Of a DNA stretch of 64,000 nt, positions 24,471-34,439 are shown piece by piece; position 1 is the stretch's first letter; each line of letters opens with the position of its first letter. The position numbers and the translations under genes were made by a program. Source of the stretch: Hormiphora californensis. Its lineage: Eukaryota > Ctenophora > Tentaculata > Cydippida > Pleurobrachiidae. The notes beneath the pieces are model-generated. The model did not search any database. It was not told the DNA's origin and saw only the letters and a program-made list of their open reading frames with translations. Location: NCBI GenBank assembly GCA_020137815.1, contig CM035357.1, positions 3,816,496-3,880,495 on the forward strand. Direction: 5' to 3'.

Positions 24471-24956
24471 AAAGTACATTGTACATTTAACAATACATTG
24501 TACATTTACCTCGGTTCTTCTCCAGTGAAATGTGGTCTCGTTGTACTGGCTGGTCCCTGACAGGTCCCTTTGCTGATGGAATCTCTGTTCTGGGGCTCCT
24601 CGGGCAGGTCGGTTATATAGGATGGTAGTTAAAATTAGGATGGCTATCATTATGGGGTTGCTATGGGAATAGTTGAGATATTAATATTAGGATGGCTTAT
24701 ATATGGCATAGTAATAATCATTGTGGGTTTGATATGGAGAGATAGTTTGATGGGATCATCATTATTATATGTGGTTGCACTATGGGTAATACTATTGGGT
24801 GACTATCATAGAAAAGCATTCCAGGGTTGTTTGAGGGGGGAGGGGGGTATAGTTATTCGGAAATAATTCCATGATGACTATGTGCCGCCTTAAATACGCA
24901 TGATTTCATTTTATATTTGTAGCAACTATTTTTGTTAGTACTAGTATGATAATTTA

Positions 24957-24981
24957 GGTCGTTCGCACTTTTTGGCGCCAA
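24957..24981. mobile_element. Solo end of the GGCGCC foldback element
   Basis: GGTCGTTCGCACTTTTTGGC followed by GCCAA matches the terminus at 5553 with one substitution. It is preceded by TTA, as in the full element. This shows that the foldback family is dispersed. Confidence 0.7.
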
Positions 24982-25596
24982 CTTGTCCGACTGTACCAAA
25001 TAATAATCATTGTGGGTTTGTTATGTGGAGAGTACGTTGGGATGGCTTTCAACATTATTATATGTGGTGGTATATATGGGATAATATTATTGGATTGCTA
25101 TCAATGATAGTAATCCAATGATAATAGAAAACTAGCACTAATCCAGGGTTTCCTAACCCTCTTTTCGCGAGGGTTTGAACAAAACAAGGCGACACCTAGT
25201 CATCATGGAATCGTTGCTAAATCATCCCCCCTCCTCTACTCCTCAAATCCCCCTGGATATAAATACTTGGGAAGCTTTTCCTGATGATATAGTAACCCAT
25301 CAGTTACACCATATGGATTTATTCTTGAATAACCGCTTTGTGGGGGGTGGGGATATTTGGGCCAAAGAGACTGCACCTGTATGTTGTTACAATTTGATCC
25401 ACGGTATTCCCAGCTGTTTACTATTTTATGAATTGTAAAAGTCTAGCTGGTTGTCGTATAAATGACTATCAATTAGTTACGCGTTTGCCTCATTTACGCG
25501 TTTGTAATAACCACAAATTAATGAATAACGGATTAGCAAGATATAGGGCGGGGGACAATGAGAAGCTGCGATTTCGTGGTTTATAAGTTATCTCAG

Positions 25597-25611
25597 TGAG
25601 AGAGAGAGAGA

Positions 25612-25693
<82 letters not shown>

Positions 25694-25710
25694 GAGAGTC
25701 AGAGACTTGC
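25597..25710. repeat. (GA)n microsatellite
   Basis: An almost pure GA tract of about 90 bases with a GAGTC-interrupted 3' edge. Confidence 0.95.
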
Positions 25711-25884
25711 GGTGCCACTCTGTGGTCCATATAGGAGCTACTATCATAACTCAGCTAGGAGTGAAAGAGAGAGAGGTAGTGGACTTCTAGGCTAGGGGGG
25801 GGGAGGTGCTACAGATTAGGGATTGGCCGGCTAATGGATTCTAATGAGATGCAAATAAGTGACGTCTGCATTGTTTGCTCCCAG

Positions 25885-25893
25885 TATATAAAT
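25885..25893 (+). promoter_or_regulatory. TATA box of the WDRPGG-repeat gene
   Basis: TATATAAAT lies about 255 bases before the start codon. A 5' untranslated intron would close at the acceptor TTTCTAG just before the ATG. Confidence 0.5.
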
Positions 25894-26139
25894 TAGCTTA
25901 CCGGTGCCAACAATTTACAAGCAGCTTAGGGCATTTTGTTGATTTTGAGTAAACCCCAGTTGCTCAACAACTAGTTACCATGCAGCACAATATCTGCTTA
26001 CTACAATTATTTGTTAACTCCATATAGCAGCTTATTGAACCAACTATCACATTAAACTGTGTAGCTTGCTTTTAAATCCTCATTGAAATACTACTATTTT
26101 TATATTCTTTAAAAAATTTTTAACCAAACTATTTCTAGG

Positions 26140-26442
26140 ATGTATCTGGTTCTGATAGCCCTTTCTTTTGGATTGGTATACCCTCGATCCCTTGAAGATG
26201 CTTCGTGGGACAGACCGGGAGGACTGAGTGAAGATCTAGAGAGCAGCTGGGACAGACCGGGAGGACTAAGTGAAGATCTAGAGAGCAGCTGGGACAGACC
26301 GGGAGGCCTAAGTGAAGATTTTGAATCATGGGACAGGCCTGGCGGGCTCAGCGAAGAGGAATGGGATCGACCTGGTGGCCTAAGTGAAGAGGAATGGGAT
26401 CGACCTGGTGGCCTAAGTGAAGAAGAAATGAAGCAAATATAG
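26140..26442 (+). CDS. Candidate peptide precursor with six WDRPGGLSE repeats
   Basis: A 100-residue protein. It starts MYLVLIALSFGLVYPRSLED, a short hydrophobic leader that could be a signal peptide, directly after a splice acceptor (TTTCTAG|G ATG). The rest is six copies of WDRPGGLSE separated by acidic/serine linkers (DLESS, DFES, EE), ending EEEMKQI. Repeat spacing falls from 14 to 11 residues. There are no dibasic sites; spacers are Glu/Asp/Ser-rich, as in some cnidarian neuropeptide precursors, where processing at acidic residues occurs. The later repeats use different synonymous codons yet keep the same nine residues. I recognise no known peptide family. A repeat structural or antimicrobial precursor is an alternative. 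Confidence 0.65.
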   Translation: MYLVLIALSFGLVYPRSLEDASWDRPGGLSEDLESSWDRPGGLSEDLESSWDRPGGLSEDFESWDRPGGLSEEEWDRPGGLSEEEWDRPGGLSEEEMKQI

Positions 26443-26940
26443 ACTATTTTAATTTAATGGATGCAATTGCATGACGCATGTGAGTTGTGCAATGTTTTTA
26501 ATATGCCTTTTTCCTTCCAAAAGTTGTATTTTTCTTTGGAATCTTTACCCAATTTGGTAAATTTTGCACAAAAATAAATAGTCGTAAGAAAGAAATAGCT
26601 GTACGGACAAATATAAACTCGAATGGGTTTCAAGTTTGACGCTTTGTCCGAAGTTAACATTTTGGCTTGGAGAGAATGTAACAAGATGACTAGGACAAAA
26701 TCCATATTCCAAAAGTGAAACCAATTATCATGAAGTCAACCCCAACAATGACCAAACCTAACGCATACTGAATGGCTTATAAAAAACCGGTTACATTATT
26801 ACCCATGGACGAAAACTCTAGCTTAACTTTTTAAACGTTTCGTCCGAAAAGTATCAATCCACGTTCCAAGCCCATTAAAATCAGTGAGCTATAGAGTTTC
26901 CATCTAGCACATAAAACAACAGATACTAAAAAATGTGGGA
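26443..26940. other. 3' flank of the repeat precursor
   Basis: AT-rich DNA with AAATAAATA near 26570, a possible polyadenylation signal for the upstream gene. Nothing else is visible. Confidence 0.4.
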
Positions 26941-26944
26941 TCTA

Positions 26945-28785
26945 ATTCACATCTCTCTCTTCTTCTCTCTTTTCTCTCTCTCTCTTCTCTCTCTCTCTTC
27001 TCTCTCTCTCTCTTCTCTCTTCTTTTTTGAAAGCCTCAGGCCAACTAGCATGGTTAGCTTTCTTGATTATGTGTGTAATGTGTGGTTTCCATGTGAGGTC
27101 AGGGTCAACTATCACGCCGAGATCTCTCACTTCTGCCCTTCCGCTGACAACTATGTTGGATGTTAGTTGGTATGGGCTGCTCGTTCCAAGTTCTTTCCGT
27201 TGTTGTAGTAATTGGAACTTGGTGTCGTTGAGTTCCATACTGTTTTCGAGTGCCCAGCTGAAAACATTTTGTAAGTCATCCATCAACAGTTTTGCGATCC
27301 ATTCCTCGCTCGACACTGACTTATGTAGCTTGGTGTCATCAGCGAACATCTTCGATTTGCTGTGGAGCACATTAATCTGGTAGGTTATTAATGTATAACA
27401 CAAAAAGTAGTGGTCCTAGGACCGTCCCCTGTGGGACTCCAGATCTTTACGGGTCCCGGTTCGATGGTACTCCGTCAACAATGACTGACTGGGTCCTACC
27501 CATCAGGAAGCTTCTAATCCAGTCTAGGAGGTCTCCCCGGATGCCATATCCTGATAGTTTTTCTCTAGAAGGGTGAGATGCATACTTTATCGAATGCTTT
27601 CGAATAGTCAAGATAGAGCACATCTGCATTCTTCCCATTCTCTAAATCATCGATTACGTCCTCAATGTGCTGGATCAGATGTGATAGACAAGATCTGTTA
27701 CTCCTAAAGCCATGCTGGTCCGGCGAGAGGAGGTTGTTCTCCTCCACAAAGTTAACCATCTGCTTCCGGATGACTCTCTCTAGGACCTTAACAAGTTGGC
27801 TTGTCAAGCTAACCGGTCTGTAGTTCGCGGGAGAGCTCTTATTATCCTTCTTGTAAATTGGGACTATTGACTGCTGTTTAAAAATAGACGCAATGTCCCC
27901 AGTCTGTATGGACGCCTGCCACAGCTCCGCCATTACTGGCGCTAAGGCTCTATTGCACTTTTTCAGCATTATTGCTGGGAACTTGTCTGGGCCCGGTGCG
28001 GTGTGGGGAGACAGTTCTTTGATTGCTTCAACGACTGTGTCAGTAGTGATAGTCACACCACTCATAACAGGGGATCCTGGTGGTCCCTGCTCATTAACTG
28101 GCCCTTCGATAGGTTCACTAAACACCTTCTGGTACTGGTCTTGGAGGAGGTTGGCCATGATGGCGGGGTCGGCATGTAGTTCACCATTTTGGTCTTTAAG
28201 AGGACCAATTCCTGACTTAGATGCCTTGTTCTTCTTTGCGTAGGTGTAGAAAGCTTTTGGATTCACTTTGATCTTTCCCAGGATTTTTCTTTCCTCCCGC
28301 AGTCTGTCTTCGTGGATGTTAGATGCCATGTTTAATTCAATTCGTGAAAGTGCAGTGTACAGTTCCTCAATCCTCTTACACTGTATCGGGCACTCTTTCT
28401 CTTTTTTCTTGGCACCTTTTAGTTTACGTACAAGTGCTCTTTTCTTCACAAGAAGCTTTCTCCGGTGCTTTGGGATCTTCTGAACACGTCTCTTTCGAGA
28501 GCCACTGTGTTGGGGTACGAATTGGGCACATACTTTTGCAATGGACGATCTGAATTTCTCCCAGGCTTCGTTTTGGTCTTTTGCAGAGGTCACATCAGTC
28601 CAATCTATTTTGTGAAGTGCAATGTTGAGCTCTTCCCATGTCTCCTGGGTAACCTTGTTGAAGTTAAAGTTGTCAAACTCTGACTGCGGTTCGTAGAGTT
28701 TGGGCTCCTCGCTCTCTCGAGAGAGAGAGATGTTGGTTGGATGGCATAACGGCCATAACGAGCAAATTGTCGCAGATTCTGCCAC
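26945..28785 (-). pseudogene. Degraded LINE reverse transcriptase (CR1/Jockey-like)
   Basis: Minus-strand non-LTR retrotransposon remnant. The linker and RT domain read in order: KAFYTYAKKNKASKSGIGPL, HTAPGPDKFPAIMLKKC, YRPVSLTSQLVKVLERVI, QHGFRSNRSCLSHLIQHIED, YLDYSKAFDKV, then after a frameshift IRGDLLDWIRSFLMGRTQSV, an in-frame stop, SGVPQGTVLGPLLFVLYINN, a further shift, and the catalytic FADDTKL followed by LGVIVDPDLTWKPHI. The endonuclease is missing (5' truncation) and the 3' end runs into a (TC)n tract at 26950-27020. At least three disabling changes make it inactive. The RT motifs make the class certain; the clade is tentative. Confidence 0.9.
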
Positions 28786-30113
28786 CCGGTATTGGGTTGA
28801 GAACCATTTCCTCGCAGATAGTTTAGTAGTTTTGGGGTTCCAAGAAGGCGGAAAAAATTGACAAACGTTCTGATTTAGTTATCTAGAAGAATTTAGTTTT
28901 CTAGTAGCCTCTCAAACTTTCAGGCATCAGGGATATTTTTGGCTGTTCCCTGACTATTACCCTCAAATCTCAGTGAATTGCCATCACTGAGCACGACTGT
29001 TTTCCCCCATTACTGAGCCTTGAGATCTGAGGTCTATAAGTGGTAAATAGCCATGACCCGAACCTGAGATTCGGGCAAAACTGTTTTTCCCATATCACTC
29101 CTTCAAATTATGGACGACAGATCTTCTATCATGAGGCTGGGAATGGAAATATGTATAGTCTGAGGATTCTTGAGATCGGTGAGAGCGATGATGAATAACA
29201 TGTTTTACTTTACTTGTTAGCGGGCTTGTATTAATAACTAGCTAGAGCTATAGGACATTATAATGCAAATTAGTTCAAAAACAAACGTTTGGAATAATTA
29301 TGGCATTACAATAACTATATTATAGGCCGTGATTGAAGAAAGCGGTCAAGAAGACTCCAAGACGCAAACTAAAGGCACTGAGTGCTCTCTCAGTTTACAT
29401 CCGTTAACATCTTGAGGGAAGTTTTAAAAACACGGGTAAAGAATGACGGAGCGGCGATAGAGAAAGGAACTTGATGAAACCTCATAAGTACACAATTAGG
29501 CACTGATTTCTAGTAGCAGCTGAGATCACGCTGGGGACAGGGACTGGGAGTTGAAGGACTGGGGCTAAGGACTGGTCGAGCATTAATTTTGTTAATCACT
29601 TGTTATGGAATATTGAATGATATTTTCAGATATCCTCGGTATAGACATAACCGGCAAAATGAAAGATCCCCGGGTCACTTTTTACGCGGTTTAGGCTTGT
29701 TTTGTTCAACAAGGCAAGTTTAGGCTTATCCGTAATGCGCGAAACCATTTTCGATGGGGGAAAACCTGGTTTTTTTTTCTGGGATCCGTAATCCACTGCA
29801 CCTAAGGGGTGTTACTCAACACGTTTGATCGGCGACATTTTGAGTGAGTTATTATACCCATTACCCGGGATGAATATTTGTAACTGATTCACTTCTCATA
29901 ACTCAAAGTTGCCTAATTTATAATAGAAGCGGCTAATTGTTTAATTTTAGGCCCAATTAAGTAAAAAACACAGTTATTAATTTGCATCAAAAGAAAAACA
30001 AGTTACAGCACACTATCAGCGGAACAGATATCATTTTATCAATAAAATTCAGTCCAAAAACTACACACATGTTAAGTTAACATGTTAACAGCATGTCACA
30101 TGTTAGGATCACT
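28786..30113. other. Intergenic, one degraded small element
   Basis: Holds an eroded copy of the GGGGGAAAACAGTCGTGCC element (GCACGACTGTTTTCCCCC at about 28991-29008, matching ends to about 29092). No coding region is supported. Confidence 0.45.
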
Positions 30114-31534
30114 CTAACAGCTTGGTTTCTTGTAAGACTTCTTACACTGCTTATACGGGAACATCATGTTCCCAAATGCCTTGTAGGTCTTCTTCTCGAT
30201 CGTAATCTGGTTATCCTCATCCAGGAGTCCGTTGATGAACTTGAAGATCTTGGCGAGACTCATCTTCCTGTTGGGCATCTTCTTGAATAGCTGGGTGGTA
30301 CAACAGGTGTTGAAGGACTCGTTCAACTCCTCCACACACTCATCCCGTCCACACCACCAGGCCTCGGGGAGATCAGTGATCTTAACCAGGAAGTAATTGA
30401 TCCAATCTTCCGTGGATTTGGCCTTGTAGCTGCTAATGTCCTCAATGAAATCGTAGATGGCATCAGACATGTGACGCATGTGGCTGCACGTGTCGTTGCT
30501 GTTAGCCATGGAGTTATCCAACATCTCGATGACATCAAGGAGGGCCTCGGTGAGATCTCCATCACAGTCGTCAGAGCAGAACCCAGCTAGGACGTTCTTT
30601 CCAACTTTCTCCAGTCCCTCCAGGTACAAGCTCTTCATACCCTTTCGGAAGGATTTCAAGTCATCCTTGTCAACCATCTGTCCGTCGTACTTCTCAGCGC
30701 ACTTTCGGACTCCCCAGAAGAGCTTGTCCCTGCACTCACACACGTCAGACCTGTACGGTTCCAGGAACCTGAAGACATGCCCGAGGAGCTCTCGGAGAGA
30801 CTTGGATGACCTGACTCCCATCATCATCTCAACTCCCATATCCCTACCAGCATACTTGAAGATGTTACAAAGGAAGTCCTGGCACTGTTTTCCCTCCATG
30901 TTATAGAAGATGTTCCTGCAGTTGCACCCGAACACAGGGGCAGCATCACTGACACACTTTCCCCCACAGATGTTCTCGTTACTTCCAAAGTAGTCCATGA
31001 TCTCTTTGACTTCTCGTCGCCATGACCACGGTGTGGTTGTCATGTTCAGGACATCCTCCCACATGTCGTCATCCTCGAGGTCCTCAAAGAACGGTCCAAT
31101 CACATGCTTTTGGAGTAGGTCGAAGAGATTGGTTCGGGTGTTGGATCCGGAGGAGACGACCCAGCTCTTTTCCTCAGTCTCTAGGCCTGATTTTAGTCCC
31201 TGTGGGGAATGAAGGAGGGGGTTAGTTTGAGACAATGAGACACATCTTATTAGGTGATGGGACCTCGTCACTAAAATCGCTCCACGCGGTCACAGCTCCT
31301 AATCAGACTAAATCCTAACTATATTTCTATGCTTTTTACATCTGAAGTCATAATTACACTAATCATTACTAATTACAAACTAATTAATCACTAATTATTA
31401 TAAACTAATTAACGGTTAATTACATGGACATGGGATTCATCTTCGTTAATCTGGTTCCACTTGTTCACCACATCTTGGGCGGACATGGACAGAGCCACGC
31501 CGAGAAGCAGAGAAAACACAACACACGACCTCAT
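30114..31534 (-). CDS. Large secreted cysteine-rich protein
   Basis: Two exons, 31534-31424 and 31199-30114, joined in phase 0 by a GT-AG intron, give 398 residues. The first exon encodes a signal peptide (MRSCVVFSLLLGVALSMSA) and QDVVNKWNQINED. The second has more than twenty cysteines in pairs and clusters (ICGGKCVSDAAPVFGCNC, DVCECRDKLF, FCSDDCDGD, WWCGRDEC, FNTCCTTQLF) and ends with a basic KQCKKSYKKPSC. Leu/Met/Phe-rich segments between the cysteines look helical. The frame is GC-rich against an AT-rich flank and fully open over 1.1 kb. I do not recognise the family; an extracellular, disulfide-bonded protein is all that can be inferred. Confidence 0.8.
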
Positions 31535-32220
31535 GATGATGATAAAAAGTGAGCTGGTGGTGGGAGTTGGGGCTGTTTAAGAGGGGGACCTGGAGGACAA
31601 TGGAAGGTATTGTGTGTCTTGGGGACATTGTCTATAGTATAGTCTAGTTGGGGCGGGCATTGTCTTTGTAGCGCACTTCCGTGAGGCAGCAGGGAAGTGT
31701 TGTTACTCTTTTCAAGAGAGGGAGGTGGCTTGTGTGAAGTGTTGTTACTTTTCAAGTGGGAGGTGGCTTGTGGGAGGGGGGGGGGGACAAAGAGAAATAA
31801 TAGCTCATGAAAATGGTGCACACAATAGCTACTCTGAATGCCGTATGTGACCGCTATTCACTGTGCCACGTAGTTTGACTTGCTCAATGCTCATACTGAA
31901 CACGTTTTAGTCCTAGACAGTAGACAGTAGAATAATGACGCTGCGGGGCGGGAGGGGAGGGGGGCAAGTTGCTTTGTTTTGTTTTATGTGGTGATGTTAT
32001 AGTAGCCCGAGCCGGACAAAAGTAATGAAGTTATTAAATGACCTACTCTCCGCAGGTACCACACGTACAATACCTTCACTGACGTGAACTCAAATTGGAA
32101 TACACACCCGACTTACAAGGTTGCTTGTATATGTAGTGAGAAAACAGTTTTCATAAAAACTGTTTAGATGAAATACGGTAAGAAGACGTGTAATAGTGAC
32201 CAATCAGAGCGCCATATTGA
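31535..32220. other. 5' flank of the cysteine-rich gene
   Basis: Contains two imperfect copies of a GTGTTGTTACT...AGAGGGAGGTGGCTTGTG segment (31698-31775), likely promoter-proximal duplication. No other gene is visible. Confidence 0.4.
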
Positions 32221-32226
32221 CAACAT

Positions 32227-33128
32227 GTCTGGTGTGTCCGGCATTGTGCATAATGCCATCGAGCCCTTTCCGGGCGCTGGCCAGCGCTATAATTTGTCAC
32301 GTGACTTCCCCCCTCCACTTTGAAAATAAATCCTACACCCCTGCTTTTAGCAGTACGCCAAAATGCCGTATTATACCGCGTGCTCCACCACTGGAGTTGA
32401 TCCTTGCTATAGGACGGTGAAGGACAGGGTTCTATTGCAATAGTCCTTCAAGCCATGTCCTTCAAGCTGTACTTCACTGTCTTTCACTATCCTTCACTAT
32501 CCTTCACTGTCCTTCATTATCCTTCACTGTCATTCCCTGTCATTCAAGCTGCCTTTCAATATCATGCACTGTCCTTGGAGCTGTCCTTCGCTGTCCTTCA
32601 AGCTGTCCCTGTCTGTATGGCATTCTGTGGCATTCTATATTGTTGAAAATATAGCCCCACTGCAATTAGGGCCAGGTGTCTGGTGTGTCCGGCATTGTGC
32701 ATAATGCCATCGAGCCCTTTCCGGGCGCTGGCCAGCGCTATAATTTGTCACGTGACTTCCCCCCTCCACTTTGAAAATAAATCCTACACCCCTGCTTTAG
32801 CAGTACGCCCAAAATGCCGTATTATACCGCGTGCTCCCCACCACTGGAGTTGATCCTTGCTATAGGACGGTGAAGGACAGGGTTCTATTGCAATAGTCCT
32901 TCAAGCCATGTCCTTCAAGCTGTACTTCACTGTCTTTCACTATCCTTCACTATCCTTCACTGTCCTTCATTATCCTTCACTGTCATTCCCTGTCATTCAA
33001 GCTGCCTTTCAATATCATGCACTGTCCTTGGAGCTGTCCTTCGCTGTCCTTCAAGCTGTCCCTGTCTGTATGGCATTCTGTGGCATTCTATATTGTTGAA
33101 AATATAGCCCCACTGCAATTAGGGCCAG
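32227..33128. repeat. Tandem duplication of a 0.45 kb unit
   Basis: Two head-to-tail copies (about 32227-32677 and 32679-33128, offset 453), each from CTGGTGTGTCCGGCATTGTG to CTGCAATTAGGGCCAGG. They differ by only a few one- or two-base indels. Each contains smaller CCTTCACTGT/CCTTCACTAT tandem words and CACGTGAC. The copied 63-codon frame is a by-product of the repeat. Confidence 0.95.
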
Positions 33129-33814
33129 GGTGTTTCACCCCGATTATTTTGAAACTGTGCAGTCTTGTTGAGTAAGAGTGCAGTCTGCATGCAGAGCTAA
33201 AATTGCTGCTGCAGTCGTTTTTGAAAGATACTTCTTGTCATTGTTACATTTACACAGATGCTTGCTACATTTTGGAAAGCATCAACAAGCCAACCACATG
33301 CCCATCACTCTCTCCTTCTGATCTGTCTCTATCTTTCCTCTCGCTTGCCTTCTATCTTTCTCTCTCCTTCCCCCTCTCTCTTTCTCCCCTTTATCTATCT
33401 CTCTCACACAATCTATGAGATCAGCTATTTGCTGCTTTGAGCGAGAGACCGATTTTCAGTCGAATATGTCTTTGTGAAATTGTGCCACCTTGAGAGGTTT
33501 AACACGACAGCTTCAGCACATGTCTCACTCCAATTTTCTATATCATTCTTTCTGTCCCTCTGTCTCACTGTCTCAGAGACAGAGCCTCTCGTGTCCATCT
33601 GGTTCTCGGTCTTCCGACATGGAAGGGACAGTGAGAGGGGCTCCTCTGTCCCTTCCATGTCTGTCTCTGTATTTTAGAAGTTCTCTCTCATCTCTTTCAC
33701 CCCCTCCCTCGGAGAGAGATCGTATTAGATTTACTGCGAGGATTTGGTTGTCATAGAAACATTGTAAGTGTGTTCCTACAATGCAAATCATATGTCCCCG
33801 AATGCCCCCTCCTC

Positions 33815-33912
<98 letters not shown>

Positions 33913-34439
33913 TTTTAACCGAGACAATTGCTTTTTGAACGCTATTACAAGCTGTTTGCCGACTAGTCGAATATGTCTTGTGTGAGTTTGTCAGAGAGAA
34001 TGAGGGAGAAGAATCAAAGCTTTGCAAAGAAAGAGAGAGATAGAAATTAGATAAAGAGAGCTAGAGAGACTCTCTCTAGAGAGACATATCAAGACTGCGA
34101 GAGAGATAAAGTTGGACTTGCCAATATAGTGTCTTGTTACAAATATCATATTCCGCTGTGTGTGTGTAACTAGGAATATATTATTCGTCATTCTGGGATA
34201 TATAATTCAGGACAACATGAGAGGTTCCCTGATTTTCCTGCTGACCATCCTGCTTGTGGTATCAATCCTTCCAGACAGCTGACAGACCTTCCTTAAATCT
34301 TCTTGAGCCTTCTTTTTGTCTTTCAAATTAAATGTTTGACGACATCCCGGCCTGTTGCATTTCATTTAAATTTTATTTTACTCCAGCATGTAGGGCCAAT
34401 TTTCTCTCCAGCTGTCAGAGCATCGACAGACCTGATAAC
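33129..34439. other. Non-coding interval with a (CT)n tract
   Basis: Holds a CT microsatellite (33815-33910) and several CTCTCT-rich imperfect repeats. A 21-codon frame at 34217-34282 encodes a hydrophobic leader-like peptide (MRGSLIFLLTILLVVSILPD) and then stops; it could be a lone signal-peptide exon but has no partner that I can join. Confidence 0.4.

Larger units (their letters stand above)
20500..25880. other. Gene-poor interval with scattered small transposons
   Basis: No reading frame here has a convincing domain, signal peptide or exon chain. An 87-codon frame at 25175-25438 is the longest without simple repeat, and nothing in it is recognisable. The interval holds several short inverted-repeat elements (listed separately), a hairpin around GAGCCGTCATTCATAAAGAC at 21892-21925, and tandem ATGGATTGGT units at 24360-24470. 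Confidence 0.5.

Noticed and set aside
25175-25438. 87-residue plus-strand frame in the gene-poor interval
   Set aside because: No recognisable domain, no signal peptide and no promoter or exon context; likely chance.
34217-34282. Tiny secreted peptide gene
   Set aside because: Only a leader-like 21-residue frame that stops at once; no downstream exon could be joined.
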